64,000 nt of DNA from Bacillus sp. KH172YL63 (GCF_011398925.1 NZ_AP022842.1:4002001-4066000), one strand, 5' to 3'; counted from the stretch's first letter, positions 46,820 to 56,257 are shown. Program-made: numbers and translations. Notes: generated by a model not told the origin, from the letters alone.

Positions 46820-47115
46820 ACCACTCGACCTCCCTAAATTGGATGTGAGAAGTGTGAAATGAGACTCGCTTTCGCATCAATGAAATAGTATAAACCTCCT
46901 GCACACGTGCAAGGGACAGAAAGCTTCAAGCTTCCCGATATTAGCGCATATAATCAAATATTCAGCTCTCGACCAATGGTATAGTGACGATTCCTCACCT
47001 CAAACACTCTCTTTTTTGATAGGTTTGTATCATTTTATTAGCTTGTGCCCACATATATGCACAAAAAACACAATAAGGACAAGGTTTCGCGTTAATTTTC
47101 TGAAAATAAAGACGA

Positions 47116-47127
47116 GGGACGGACCTT
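47116..47127 (+). repeat. REP-like 12-mer, single copy
   Basis: GGGACGGACCTT, intergenic between spoIIID and the symporter gene. Confidence 0.85.
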
Positions 47128-47253
47128 CCCCCGACCCTAAAGCAAAAGACTATTCGACACCCACTCCCCACTTCTCGCCGTTTCCTCACTATTTCCTGAG
47201 AAATGAGTCGAGTCTGCTTGAAAAATGTATGTTTTCCTTTACCTGTACATAAG

Positions 47254-47287
47254 AAAAGCCACACTTCGATCCGAAGCGTGGCTTTTC
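47254..47287. terminator. Terminator of the symporter operon
   Basis: AAAAGCCACaCTTCG / CGAAGcGTGGCTTTT long stem with a 3-nt loop; it works on the minus strand just after the symporter stop and is nearly symmetric. Confidence 0.88.
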
Positions 47288-47290
47288 CCC

Positions 47291-48958
47291 CTATGCTTTA
47301 AAGTCGACGTCGTCATCGACCCATACTTCACCGTTTTTAAAGGTCATTTGTTCTGGATAGCGCAGATCAAGCACTTCTTCCTGTATCTTCTGGGAAGGTG
47401 CTTTCGTCATGAGGGACACGACGATATTGGCGATGGCCGCTGCCGTTGCCCCGAAGACGCCGGCGCCAGTATCGATGATCCCGAACAAGGTCACACCAGA
47501 CCTTGCCAGGAAGATGTAGGAGAGGGTGACTCCGAGCCCCACGAGCATCCCTGCGATGACCCCCTGGGCGTTGGAGCGCTTCCACCACACCCCGAGGAGG
47601 AGTGCCGGGAAGAACGTTCCAGACGCAAGCGCAAAGGCCCACGCAACAATCTGGGTGATGACGCCTGGAGGATTGAGGGCAACGATCCCTGCAAGCACGG
47701 TCGCGACGATGATGGACAAACGGGCAACCGCCAGCCGGTTCCGCTCTGTTGCCTCCGGCTTGAACACTCTGTAATAAATATCATGGGCAAAGGAAGAAGA
47801 AATCGCGATCATCAATCCGCCGGCTGTTGATAAAGCCGCAGCCATCGCACCTGCTGCCACAAGACCGATGACGAACACACCGAGGTTCGCAATCTCAGGT
47901 GTGGCCATGACGACGATGTCATTTGAGATGATGATTTCCTTCCATTGCAGGATGCCGTCGCCGTTCCCGTCGGCCACCTGCAATTTTCCCGTATCCACCC
48001 AGGAGGTTGTCCAGGATGGAAGCTCGCTGATCTTACTTCCGGCCACTTTCGTCATCAGAATGAACCTTGAGAATGCTGCGTACGCCGGTGCTGACAGGTA
48101 TAGAAGTCCGATGAAAAGAAGTGCCCAGGCGCCTGACCAGCGGGCTGCTTTCATTGTCGACACCGTATAGAAACGGACGATAACATGTGGAAGCCCTGCG
48201 GTCCCTGCCATCAGGGTGAACATGAGGGCGATAAACTGCCACTTCGTCCCGTTTGTGAAGGGAGCGAAGTATTCCGACACCCCAAGCTCCCGGTCAAGTT
48301 CCCCGATCTTCCCGACAAGCTCACCGTATGACAGCCACGGGGCCGGGTTACCGGTGATTTGCAGGGACATGAAGATGACGGGGATTAAATAAGCAATGAT
48401 CAATACGATATATTGGGCCACCTGCGTCCACGTGATCCCTTTCATTCCACCGAACGCTGCGTAAAAGGCAATGAGTACGACGCCGATCATCGTCCCAACT
48501 TTGGCGTCGATTTCGAAAAGACGGCCGATCACGACCCCTGAACCGGACAGCTGTCCGATGGAATAGGTAAAACTGATGATGATCGTACAAAGCGCTGCGA
48601 TCACCCGTGCTGTATGACTGTTATATCTGTCCCCGATGAATTCAGGTACCGTATAACGGCCATATTTCCGCAGCTGTGGCGCAAGCAGGAAGGTAAGGAG
48701 CAAATAGCCACCGGTCCAGCCCATAATATAGGCGAGTCCGTCATAACCTAGGATCATGACGGTACCGGCAAGCCCGATGAATGAAGCCGCACTCATCCAG
48801 TCGGCACCGATCGCCATTCCGTTGAAGATCGGCGGAACGCCACGGCCTGCGACGTAAAAGTCCGATGTCTCCTTCGCTTTGTTATAGACCGCGATCCCGA
48901 TGTACAGTGCAAAGGTTAATAAAATAATCGACGTTGATACTAAAAACTGAGTATCCAT
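47291..48958 (-). CDS. Sodium:solute symporter, acetate/monocarboxylate type (large subunit)
   Basis: 555 residues, about 13 membrane helices, SSS family: FYVAGRGVPPIFNGMAIGAD, WMSAASFIGLAGTVMILGYD (near 55), GYLLLTFLLAPQLRKYGRYT, ATPEIANLGVFVIGLVAAGA and SAGGLMIAISSSFAHDIYYR-type helix (near 385). Works with the DUF4212 small subunit encoded just upstream, the usual two-gene arrangement for this acetate/actP-like branch. A soluble loop contains DGNGDGILQWKE (near 327), a textbook EF-hand calcium loop. Substrate not certain. Confidence 0.9.
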   Translation of the reverse strand: MDTQFLVSTSIILLTFALYIGIAVYNKAKETSDFYVAGRGVPPIFNGMAIGADWMSAASFIGLAGTVMILGYDGLAYIMGWTGGYLLLTFLLAPQLRKYGRYTVPEFIGDRYNSHTARVIAALCTIIISFTYSIGQLSGSGVVIGRLFEIDAKVGTMIGVVLIAFYAAFGGMKGITWTQVAQYIVLIIAYLIPVIFMSLQITGNPAPWLSYGELVGKIGELDRELGVSEYFAPFTNGTKWQFIALMFTLMAGTAGLPHVIVRFYTVSTMKAARWSGAWALLFIGLLYLSAPAYAAFSRFILMTKVAGSKISELPSWTTSWVDTGKLQVADGNGDGILQWKEIIISNDIVVMATPEIANLGVFVIGLVAAGAMAAALSTAGGLMIAISSSFAHDIYYRVFKPEATERNRLAVARLSIIVATVLAGIVALNPPGVITQIVAWAFALASGTFFPALLLGVWWKRSNAQGVIAGMLVGLGVTLSYIFLARSGVTLFGIIDTGAGVFGATAAAIANIVVSLMTKAPSQKIQEEVLDLRYPEQMTFKNGEVWVDDDVDFKA

Positions 48959-48999
48959 TTATCTCTTCCCCCTGTTTTTCTCTCTATTTATCAAGAACC

Positions 49000-49302
49000 T
49001 CAATGATCCAGCGTCTTCCCATAGCTGATCTGCTCGTTTTTACTTTCTTCAATGCCATATTTGCGATCGATCCCGTCGCTCACTTTGGCATTGACGTATA
49101 ATAATAGAATGAAGATGACAATCGACCCTTGAGCGCCCATAAAGTAATGGAATGGGAATCCGTTAAAGGTGAATGTAGCAAATTTTTCTGCAAACATGAC
49201 GACGCCAAAGGAAGAGAGAAACCAGATGGCGAGATAAATGGCCATATAGCGGTTCTTCTCTTTAAAATATTGATCCGCTTTTGCTCTATCAATCTTTTTC
49301 AT
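49000..49302 (-). CDS. DUF4212 small subunit of sodium symporter
   Basis: 100 residues with two helices (YMAIYLAIWFLSSFGVVMFA, YFMGAQGSIVIFILLLYVNA) and charged ends; matches the DUF4212 family that always precedes this type of SSS transporter. Start codon follows AAGGGG. The symporter gene starts 41 bp later. Confidence 0.9.
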   Translation of the reverse strand: MKKIDRAKADQYFKEKNRYMAIYLAIWFLSSFGVVMFAEKFATFTFNGFPFHYFMGAQGSIVIFILLLYVNAKVSDGIDRKYGIEESKNEQISYGKTLDH

Positions 49303-49326
49303 ATATGTAACCCCTTTTCAAGCTCT

Positions 49327-49509
49327 TTATTTTAAACTGAAAATGAACTTCACGGTTTCAAAAAACGGCACGGGGACAAGTGCGATCTGCACAATGAAAT
49401 AAAGGAATAAAGACATGAATGGAATGGTCAAAAAGATTGCCCGCTTCTTTCTCAGGGCAAGCGTGATGCATCCAACAGTGATGATGACAAACGCCATAAA
49501 GTAAATCAA
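49327..49509 (-). CDS. Small two-helix membrane protein, 60 aa
   Basis: TTG at 49509 lies 6-7 nt after AGGAGG. Product MIYFMAFVIITVGCITLALR, basic turn, AIFLTIPFMSLFLYFIVQIA: two membrane helices. Encoded 24 bp before the symporter pair on the same strand, so probably the first gene of that operon. Not a known family to me; may be an accessory subunit. Confidence 0.7.
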   Translation of the reverse strand: MIYFMAFVIITVGCITLALRKKRAIFLTIPFMSLFLYFIVQIALVPVPFFETVKFIFSLK

Positions 49510-49747
49510 TGGTTCACCTCCTGAATAATAACTTAATTTTCTGAAATTTCATCCATGAACTCATTATCTTTACTGGAAAAAGCTTGGTCAATAAAGAAAA
49601 AACGACAAATATACGTCCTAATGCCGGAAACATTTTACTAAAATAAGGAAATGAATGATTTCCTTCATATAATTCACATTTAATCGGATGGTAATGCTTT
49701 TCCAGTAAACTTTCACCCCTGTCGAATTTCCAAGGAAATTTTCCACA

Positions 49748-49779
49748 AAAAAAAGACTGACCGCAGTCAGTCTTCATTT
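49748..49779 (-). terminator. Terminator of spoIIQ
   Basis: AAGACTGAC-TGCG-GTCAGTCTT stem followed by TTTTTT on the minus strand, directly after the spoIIQ stop. Confidence 0.9.
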
Positions 49780-49787
49780 ATATTGGC

Positions 49788-50633
49788 TTACTCTTCGTCT
49801 TTTACGTCAGTGCTGCTTTCCTGCTTAGGCTTAGCCTGATCAGCTGTGTCTTTTTCTTCTGATGCGTTGTCTTCACTCGCTTGATCTTCTGCAGCATTCT
49901 CTTCTGATGCTTCAGCATCCGGTTGTTCACCTGACACTTTTTTGTCTTCAAGCTGGGCTTCCTGCAATGTGGCAAGAGACTTATTGAAGTATTCCAGTGG
50001 ATTCACGGCAACATCGGCTTTACGGATTTCAAAGTGTACGTGGACGCCTGCTTCTTCATTGAATAGGCTCTTTCCTGCTTTCGCAATGGCTTGTCCCTGT
50101 TCGACGACATCTCCTACTGCAACTTCAAAGTCTTTCACAGATTGATAACGTGTCACGATACCTTTGCTGTGCTCGATTTCAATTGTGTTGCCAAGCAGTG
50201 AATCTTCCTGGACCTTTGTGACTGTCCCGCTCATGGCTGCCAATACATCGAATTCTTTCCCATCTTTCGAGATATCGACCCCCTGGTTCGGGTAATACAT
50301 ATTTCCATACACGACAAGGGCTGCTTCCTGTTCTTCCGCTGAAGCTTCAGTATCGTAGAATTGTTTTTCGATGACTGTGTCTTCTGGACTTGAAACAGGC
50401 ATTACAAAGTTTTCCAATGACCGATTGACTTCTTCTGCAGGCTGGTTGAACTCATTATCAGTAGGAACTCCATCATAGCTGTAATCCTTGGCTTTCTCGT
50501 TTACATCATTTCCTGCCTGGTACCACAGGATCCCCGTGATAATGACTGCTGCACTTGCTAAATAGATTGCTGGGTATGCCCAACGTCTTTTCAAAAAGTT
50601 TTGAGAAGGTTGTTTCTTTTCTTCCTCTCTCAT
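49788..50633 (-). CDS. spoIIQ: Stage II sporulation protein Q
   Basis: Forespore membrane protein that binds mother-cell SpoIIIAH during engulfment. 281 residues: N-terminal helix (RRWAYPAIYLASAAVIITGI), LytM/M23 domain (GTVTKVQEDSLLGNTIEIEH, GVHVHFEIRKADVAVNP) and a low-complexity acidic tail. ATG 50633 follows AGAGGTG; 47 extra codons upstream are not homologous. The first zinc-ligand motif reads NQGVDI, with Asn where active M23 enzymes have His, so, as in B. subtilis, the domain is probably structural. Length near the usual 283. Confidence 0.92.
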   Translation of the reverse strand: MREEEKKQPSQNFLKRRWAYPAIYLASAAVIITGILWYQAGNDVNEKAKDYSYDGVPTDNEFNQPAEEVNRSLENFVMPVSSPEDTVIEKQFYDTEASAEEQEAALVVYGNMYYPNQGVDISKDGKEFDVLAAMSGTVTKVQEDSLLGNTIEIEHSKGIVTRYQSVKDFEVAVGDVVEQGQAIAKAGKSLFNEEAGVHVHFEIRKADVAVNPLEYFNKSLATLQEAQLEDKKVSGEQPDAEASEENAAEDQASEDNASEEKDTADQAKPKQESSTDVKDEE

Positions 50634-50846
50634 TTTCATCACCTCTGCAATCATTCTGAACAGAATTCTGAAAATATATACACATTCGAAAAAAATTTTT
50701 AAATACTTATCTTTCGACAAAATGAAGAGGATTATGTATGAATGCTTAAACTTTCTTAAAACATCTTTCAGCAATTAGCCATATTTCTACGTTTCACCCT
50801 TCACGACCCATGTTACAATGATAAAAATAGAAAGGACGGGTAGTAT

Positions 50847-51284
50847 ATGAAAAAGCTCCTGAAGGCTGTACTGACAGCCGCGCCTTTTATCTATATGGTC
50901 ATGATCTGGGTGATGTCCGGGAATCCGGACGATGCGATTCTCCGTTTGCCTGACAACCAGGTCGATCGCTTTGTGAAGGAATCACTCCATCTCGTGGAAT
51001 TCGGGATATTGTATGGATTATTTGTGATCGCGCTGATGGCACACGGAAGACTTCAGTACAATGTGAACTTCATTGTGGCACTGATTGCCATCTTCTACGG
51101 TTTCATCGACGAAATCCACCAATCCTTCGTCCCGTACCGGTCATCGACCTTGATCGACGCTGCCAAGGATCTGATTGGTGTCACGGTTCTGTTCTGGATC
51201 GTCAACCACACCTATTTTAAAAAGCCCGGGCATCGCTTGACTAAAAAGATGAAGGCATTCGAAGCGTATATGAAAAAGGATTGA
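50847..51284 (+). CDS. VanZ family membrane protein
   Basis: 145 residues, four helices, with the VanZ signature KFVKESLHLVEFGILYGLF-like (ESLHLVEFGILYGLFVIALM, near 46) and FYGFIDEIHQSFVPYRSSTL (near 92; conserved D-E-x-x-Q-x-F-x-P-x-R). Similar to YwnJ beside spoIIQ in B. subtilis. The family includes a teicoplanin-resistance protein but most members have no known role. AAAGGA site 11 nt before ATG. Confidence 0.88.
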   Translation: MKKLLKAVLTAAPFIYMVMIWVMSGNPDDAILRLPDNQVDRFVKESLHLVEFGILYGLFVIALMAHGRLQYNVNFIVALIAIFYGFIDEIHQSFVPYRSSTLIDAAKDLIGVTVLFWIVNHTYFKKPGHRLTKKMKAFEAYMKKD

Positions 51285-51316
51285 GCCACACCACCATGGG
51301 GACTCAATCCTTTTGT
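51278..51316. terminator. Bidirectional terminator between VanZ-like gene and spoIID
   Basis: AAAGGATTGAG / CTCAATCCTTTT, overlapping the end of the VanZ-like coding region. Confidence 0.85.
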
Positions 51317-51319
51317 TTT

Positions 51320-52333
51320 TTATCTTTGTGCCGTCACTTTTTGAAGGAGCTTGGATGACTCGGTAATTTTGACATCTTTATAGTAGTGGGTGACGATTTC
51401 CTGATAGTCCTTACCATCCTTCGCCATGCCGTTGGCCCCGTATTGACTCATTCCTACCCCGTGACCAGATCCTTTTGTAGAAATGACAATATGATCGTCC
51501 TTCTTATACCAAGTGAAGTCTGATGATCGAAGGTCTAATTTTTCCCTTATCTCACGACCGGAGAATCCCTTACCGTTTATTTCTACACTCCCCACTCTCT
51601 TGCCTTCTGTCCTTGAGGTGATCGCCCCAACGGAACCATCTTTCGGCAAAGTGACGCCAAGTTTTTGTTCAAATTCTTTTATGGGAATAACCTTCTGATC
51701 CTCAAATTTAGGAGAGTCTGCGTCCCAAGGGCTCTCGACACTGCGTAAATACGGAATATCATCTGTCCAATACGCCTCTGAGTTTTCCGTATACCCGTTG
51801 CTTGTAGAGAAGAAAGCAGCGGTAATCGGCTTATTGTCATATGTGAGTACTTTTCCTTTTGTTTCAAGCACCGCTTCTGAGATTTTCTTGATTTTCCAAT
51901 CATAGTCAGCACCCCATAGGGCGACCAGTTCGTTTTGATTTTTATACACCTGATGAGAAATGGTATCCGTTACATCAGCCCCCTTTGGAACAGAGTCATC
52001 ATCAGAGAGAAGCTGATTCACAATATACGTCCTTGCCGCCAATGCTTGTGCTTTCAATGCTTCTTTTTCAAAGTCTGCCGGCATTTCACCAGCCACGACT
52101 CCCACGACATACTGCTCGAGGGGGAGTTTTTCGATCAAATCCTGGTTAGAGCGGTAGACCGCCACCTCCACCGAGTTTGCCAGTTCTTCAATGGATGGTG
52201 ATTTCTTCAGCTTTTCGTCCAGATTTGCCGTGTCCTTATCTGACGAAAACGGGAGCACCAGCAGAGTAGGTACAATAAAAATGATGGTCATAAAGATTGT
52301 GAAGACGATCAGTACTGGTTTCAAATGCTTCAT
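51320..52333 (-). CDS. spoIID: Stage II sporulation protein D
   Basis: Lytic transglycosylase needed for septal peptidoglycan degradation in engulfment. 337 residues: N-terminal helix (KPVLIVFTIFMTIIFIVPTL), LEQYVVGVVAGEMPADFEKE (near 88; catalytic Glu), ALKAQALAARTYIVNQLL, AAFFSTSNGYTENSEAYW (near 195) and GSGHGVGMSQYGANGMAKDG (near 290). Start set at ATG 52333 after GGAGGCC; 16 codons upstream are not used. Adjacent to murAA as in B. subtilis. Confidence 0.95.
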   Translation of the reverse strand: MKHLKPVLIVFTIFMTIIFIVPTLLVLPFSSDKDTANLDEKLKKSPSIEELANSVEVAVYRSNQDLIEKLPLEQYVVGVVAGEMPADFEKEALKAQALAARTYIVNQLLSDDDSVPKGADVTDTISHQVYKNQNELVALWGADYDWKIKKISEAVLETKGKVLTYDNKPITAAFFSTSNGYTENSEAYWTDDIPYLRSVESPWDADSPKFEDQKVIPIKEFEQKLGVTLPKDGSVGAITSRTEGKRVGSVEINGKGFSGREIREKLDLRSSDFTWYKKDDHIVISTKGSGHGVGMSQYGANGMAKDGKDYQEIVTHYYKDVKITESSKLLQKVTAQR

Positions 52334-52477
52334 GTTTGCGGCCTCCAATGAAAGATTAAATAGGAGAATGTCCTGGAACACTTCTCCACTCTCTTACATA
52401 TGTATGGTAGTGGACAAGTATTTATGAGTGGGAAATCGGAGAGAATTCTGACGGCGTGCAGGCTATTGGGGAGTGGT

Positions 52478-52572
52478 TTTGAAAATAAAATCCTGAAATT
52501 GAAAATAAATGTCTGGGTTTTAAAAATAAAATTGTTTTTTTGAAAATAAGTGTGAGGTTTTTGAAAATATAT
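52478..52572 (+). repeat. Array D: five TTGAAAATAA words at 20-21 bp period
   Basis: TGAAAATAA (or TAAAAATAA, TGAAAATAT) begins at 52480, 52500, 52521, 52541 and 52562: steps of 20, 21, 20 and 21 bp. It is the reverse complement of the array A word. Spacers differ between units and between arrays. Lies in the spoIID-murAA gap; no gene in 52334-52725. Confidence 0.9.
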
Positions 52573-52679
52573 CTTTGATGAGACTTGATTCTCACTAGGA
52601 GACAGGTGTCGATTGCTCCAAATCCAGCCATTTTCTTAATTTATCGGCCGGACGAACCACTTTTTTGCCAAACAAACAA

Positions 52680-52719
52680 AAAAAGGCAAGCTCCTCATCA
52701 CAAGAAGCTCACCTTTTCC
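52680..52719 (-). terminator. Terminator of murAA
   Basis: AAAGGTGAGCTTCT / AGGAGCTTGCCTTT with TTTTTTT on the minus strand. Confidence 0.85.
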
Positions 52720-52725
52720 TATTAT

Positions 52726-54030
52726 TTAGGCATCCTTGATCATGTTTTGTTCAGAAACAGGTGTTTCTTCCACTTCTTTCACACGCTCGATATCGGCACC
52801 AAGGCCAGCAAGCTTCTGATGGAAGTTGACATATCCACGATCTAAGTGCTTCAGTTCAGTAACGCGCGTGTAGCCGTCTGCTACAAGACCAGCGATGGAA
52901 AGTGCTGCTGCTGCACGTAAATCCGTTGCAGCGACTTCAGCCCCTTGAAGGGACGTTGGTCCGTTCATAATCACAGAGCGCCCTTCGATCTTGATGTCTG
53001 CACCCATACGACGGAATTCTTCCACATGCATGAAACGGTTTTCGAATACTGTTTCAGTGATGACACTTGTGCCTTCTGCAGCAAGAAGTAAAGCCATCAT
53101 TTGGGATTGCATATCTGTCGGGAAACCAGGGTGTGGCATTGTTTTGATATCGACTGATTTAAGTTTCTCCGGTCCGATGACGCGAAGTCCTTCTTTCTCA
53201 TCGATGATCGTTACACCCATCTCTTCCATTTTTGCAACTAAAGAAGACAGGTGTTCAGGGATTGCACCTTTAACAAGAACATCACCTTTTGTGATCGCTG
53301 CAGCCACCATGAATGTACCTGCTTCAACACGGTCAGGGATGATGCTGTGCTCGCAGCCGTATAGACGGTCGACACCTTCGATACGGATCGTTCCAGTACC
53401 TGCACCTACAACGTTTCCTCCCATTTTGTTCAGGAAGTTCGCTAAGTCGACGATTTCAGGCTCTTTCGCAACGTTCTCAAGAATGGTCGTTCCTTCTGCA
53501 AGAACGGCTGCCATCATGATGTTTTCTGTCGCCCCGACGCTTGGGAAGTCCAGATACACTTTGGCACCTTTCAGTCTTCCATCAACTTCAGCTTCAATGA
53601 AACCATTTCCAACCTTCACTTTTGCTCCCATTGCTTCGAAGCCTTTTAAGTGTTGGTCGATCGGTCTTGATCCAATCGCACATCCGCCAGGAAGCGCAAC
53701 ACGTGCTTTACCTGTACGGCCAAGTAATGATCCCATCACCAGGACAGATGCACGCATTTTACGTACATATTCGAACGGTGCTTCTACAAACAACTCTCTT
53801 GATGCATTCACGATGACTTCACCATTGTCAAACGCTACATCTGTATTTAAATGACGTAATACTTCATTAATCGTATATACATCGGAGAGTGGTGGTACAT
53901 TTTTAATTACACTTTTTCCTTCACTTGCTAATAATGTAGCAGCGATGACTGGTAAAACGGCATTCTTTGCTCCTTCAACTTGCACTGTACCGCTTAAACG
54001 CTGACCGCCGCGGACGATAATTTTATCCAA
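52726..54030 (-). CDS. murAA: UDP-N-acetylglucosamine 1-carboxyvinyltransferase MurAA
   Basis: First committed step of peptidoglycan synthesis, adding enolpyruvate from PEP to UDP-GlcNAc; target of fosfomycin. 434 residues of the EPT family: [20 protein letters not shown] (K22-N23 pair), [20 protein letters not shown] (catalytic Cys near 117), [20 protein letters not shown] and [20 protein letters not shown] (near 300). Preceded by ywmB (32 bp), followed by spoIID further down. Confidence 0.97.
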   Translation of the reverse strand: MDKIIVRGGQRLSGTVQVEGAKNAVLPVIAATLLASEGKSVIKNVPPLSDVYTINEVLRHLNTDVAFDNGEVIVNASRELFVEAPFEYVRKMRASVLVMGSLLGRTGKARVALPGGCAIGSRPIDQHLKGFEAMGAKVKVGNGFIEAEVDGRLKGAKVYLDFPSVGATENIMMAAVLAEGTTILENVAKEPEIVDLANFLNKMGGNVVGAGTGTIRIEGVDRLYGCEHSIIPDRVEAGTFMVAAAITKGDVLVKGAIPEHLSSLVAKMEEMGVTIIDEKEGLRVIGPEKLKSVDIKTMPHPGFPTDMQSQMMALLLAAEGTSVITETVFENRFMHVEEFRRMGADIKIEGRSVIMNGPTSLQGAEVAATDLRAAAALSIAGLVADGYTRVTELKHLDRGYVNFHQKLAGLGADIERVKEVEETPVSEQNMIKDA

Positions 54031-54062
54031 GAGTATTCCCCTCCGCGTCCAATTTCTCTATA

Positions 54063-54818
54063 TTAATATTCAATAATTAGGATGGGTGTTCCAATGACAA
54101 AGGTTGTCTTAGCGCCCATTCCGCTTTTCCTTAGACCTAGTTGTATATTCATATCATCATTTTTTGTTGGTATTGTCCGTGACATTTGTTCCGAGTAAGC
54201 TGAAATGGAATAAAAGTCTTCTTCTTCAAGTGATTCCAATTCTTTTGCGTCTAAATTCGACATTAGTTCGACAGCCTGATTCGACAAAACTTCCTCAAGC
54301 TTATCATTGAATTCGCCTTTTATACAAGAGAAAATCATAGGTTTATTAGTGAAAATGATTTCCATATTTGGGATGAATTCAGACTTGATATACTGCTTCG
54401 TCTGATGATCCAACGCTTCCTGATTTCCCCGCAATTCATACATAATGTACGAAACCGAACTTTCGCTTGTGGGGGTGTGCTGGAGTTTAATGGTTTCTTC
54501 CCCGTGAGACGTCTGGCGCTGTCCCACAACCATTACCGTGTCAGCAGACTTTTCAGTCACCCACTGAAAATCAGAAAATTTTTCTTGCATAGTAGTACTG
54601 TATTTGGCAAATCCTTTATTCGTGAAACTTTTTTTGTTTTCTCTTGCATATAGAGACCATTCAGTTATCCGACCTTGAGAATGAACAATGGCTTGATCGA
54701 GCTTTTCAATGTCTAATAAATGATTGGCTTCGATAGTGTTGTTCCCATTAATAACGGGAAGAAAACCTAATCCAACAAAAAACATTAAAATAATGTAAAA
54801 ATACCGACCCATCTTCAT
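54063..54818 (-). CDS. ywmB: YwmB-like protein (TATA-box-binding-like fold)
   Basis: 251 residues with an N-terminal signal/anchor (RYFYIILMFFVGLGFLPVIN) and two repeated alpha/beta halves typical of the YwmB family. Known only structurally; position between ywzB and murAA/spoIID is conserved in Bacillus. Likely exported. Start ATG 54818 follows AGGGGAGG. Confidence 0.88.
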   Translation of the reverse strand: MKMGRYFYIILMFFVGLGFLPVINGNNTIEANHLLDIEKLDQAIVHSQGRITEWSLYARENKKSFTNKGFAKYSTTMQEKFSDFQWVTEKSADTVMVVGQRQTSHGEETIKLQHTPTSESSVSYIMYELRGNQEALDHQTKQYIKSEFIPNMEIIFTNKPMIFSCIKGEFNDKLEEVLSNQAVELMSNLDAKELESLEEEDFYSISAYSEQMSRTIPTKNDDMNIQLGLRKSGMGAKTTFVIGTPILIIEY

Positions 54819-55033
54819 TCCTCCCCTTACCTAAAAGTCTTTCCGATTCAGGGAAGAACATACTTGAAAATTGTCGTCATCTTTTTACAAATCATGAATG
54901 TGGACAGGCTGTCATGTAAAGCGGTTTCACATTGAAACTTTTTCACAAAGGTACTTAACACAGAATTAATCTTACTTAAAACATGTCTTGTTGAAAACAT
55001 GCAGGAAGACCTATTTTTTGTCAGAAACTCTAT

Positions 55034-55270
55034 CTATTCGAAGAAAACGGGTAAATTTTGAGACCAAAGGTAATAATCCAGTAAAAACCGGCTGACGGCT
55101 GATCCGATCGCAACCGTTAACAGGATGTACAATAGTCTCGCCTGGGCGACTCGATTCTTTTTCAGGAGCTTGTCTAACTGAATGGCCTGCAAAGACCAGA
55201 ACGTGATCCCGAACACAAACAGATGCACAAGCATGCTGACCAGGGCCTGTTGACCAAAGCTTTCCACCAC
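55034..55270 (-). CDS. ywzB: DUF1146 membrane protein YwzB
   Basis: 78 residues, two helices (LVHLFVFGITFWSLQAIQLD, LLYILLTVAIGSAVSRFLLD), basic loop KNRVAQARLL: the DUF1146/YwzB family, found just downstream of the atp operon in Bacillus. GTG at 55270 is preferred because GGGAG lies 8 nt before it; the ORF could extend 10 codons to 55300. Function unknown. Confidence 0.85.
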   Translation of the reverse strand: MVESFGQQALVSMLVHLFVFGITFWSLQAIQLDKLLKKNRVAQARLLYILLTVAIGSAVSRFLLDYYLWSQNLPVFFE

Positions 55271-55402
55271 TCTACTCACTCCCTTTCCTCTCATTCGCAC
55301 ACAAAGACTATTTTACCACATAATTCAAAAAGTACATATGTATTTTACAAAATTTTTAAACCGGCTGGGACGTTGGGGTCACTGGGGTTGGCAGGTTTTT
55401 TT

Positions 55403-55465
55403 GGGGACGGACCTCGGTTGGGGTTCTGGGGTGAGTGTAGGGTTGTTTATCGGAGGTCCGTCCCC
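55403..55465. repeat. REPIN-like inverted pair 5
   Basis: TGGGGACGGACCTC (55402-55415) and its exact inverse GAGGTCCGTCCCCA (55453-55466): 14-bp perfect arms and a 37-nt G-rich centre. Confidence 0.92.
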
Positions 55466-55525
55466 ATAAAAACCACTCATTTTAAGAGAAAATACCTCTA
55501 TTAATGGGTTTTATCTTCATTCAGC

Positions 55526-55537
55526 AAGGTCCGTCCC
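55526..55537 (-). repeat. REP-like 12-mer, single copy
   Basis: AAGGTCCGTCCC, 60 bp after REPIN-like pair 5; last copy before the atp operon. Confidence 0.85.
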
Positions 55538-55675
55538 TCAAATATGTACACTTTCACCATTTTGGCTTTGTTTTGGGTCTTGTCCTTTAAAAAGGGCCTT
55601 TGTATCGTTGCGGCGTCATGGCATGTCACATATATATAAGGTGAAAATGTTTATATTTTACAGGAGGGAATTTAA

Positions 55676-56257
55676 ATGAATAAAGAGTTAATGACTGCAT
55701 TGTTGGGGAAGGTTGTACGGGTGAATCGGGGAGGTCCTGAATCCCGCACCGGGATGGTTTTGTATGCAGGGGAGGATCATTTTGCACTATTAACTGAAAA
55801 AGAAGGTGTCGTGTATTTCCACGGGGCCCATGTGAAGAGTATTACGCATAATGCCAAGACTGGCTTGCCGTTTAAGGCTGTCGGGAAAAACAACGAATTC
55901 ATGAAGGAAGATACTTTTGCCGGTCTGGTTGCCAGCCTGCAATATAAATGGGTCACCATCAACCGGGGAGGTCCTGAAAAGATCGAAGGTGTATTGGACA
56001 ATTTCACTGATGACTACCTGTCTTTGGTCGTCAATGAAGAAGTCGTCCGAATCGCGATGTTTCATGTAAAAAGCCTCAGCTACGTCGACCATGATCAAAA
56101 AGATGAAGAGAAGAAAGACGAAGCGCAGGAAGAATCCAACTCCAATGAAGGATCAGATGAGCAATCCTCTAAGAAATCTTCCGGTAAGAAATCTAAGAAA
56201 AGACAACCGTCATCTTGTTATTACGATGAAATTGAAGGGGCAGAAGCCGGTTACTAA
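55676..56257 (+). CDS. CotB-like spore coat protein
   Basis: 193 residues with two copies of the CotB repeat: GKVVRVNRGGPESRTGMVLY (residue 11) and KWVTINRGGPEKIEGVLDNF (near 91), each followed by a HVKSI/HVKSL segment. The C-terminus is Ser/Lys/Glu-rich (EESNSNEGSDEQSSKKSSGK) like the CotB serine-rich tail. B. subtilis CotB (~380 aa) has more repeats, so this is a short form. AGGAGG 8 nt before ATG. Made in the mother cell by inference. Confidence 0.82.
   Translation: MNKELMTALLGKVVRVNRGGPESRTGMVLYAGEDHFALLTEKEGVVYFHGAHVKSITHNAKTGLPFKAVGKNNEFMKEDTFAGLVASLQYKWVTINRGGPEKIEGVLDNFTDDYLSLVVNEEVVRIAMFHVKSLSYVDHDQKDEEKKDEAQEESNSNEGSDEQSSKKSSGKKSKKRQPSSCYYDEIEGAEAGY

Larger units (their letters stand above)
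46820..47290. other. Gap between spoIIID and the symporter
   Basis: No supported gene. It holds the spoIIID upstream region, one REP-like 12-mer (47116) and the symporter terminator (47254-47287). Minus-strand ORFs of 66 and 89 codons here lack ribosome sites and sensible composition. Confidence 0.6.
55271..55675. other. Gap between ywzB and the CotB-like gene
   Basis: No gene seen. Contains REPIN-like pair 5 (55404-55464), a further single copy (55526) and, near 55630, CATATATATA that could be a mother-cell sigma-factor -10 for the coat gene. Confidence 0.5.

Noticed and set aside
46995..47264. 89-codon minus-strand ORF
   Set aside because: Overlaps the REP-like copy and the symporter terminator; no ribosome site.
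49514..49777. 87-codon minus-strand ORF between the small membrane gene and spoIIQ
   Set aside because: Runs through the spoIIQ terminator stem and has no ribosome site or family resemblance.
54913..54930. Possible catabolite-response (cre) site near GTAAAGCGGTTTCA
   Set aside because: Two mismatches to the consensus at fixed positions and no sugar-related gene beside it.
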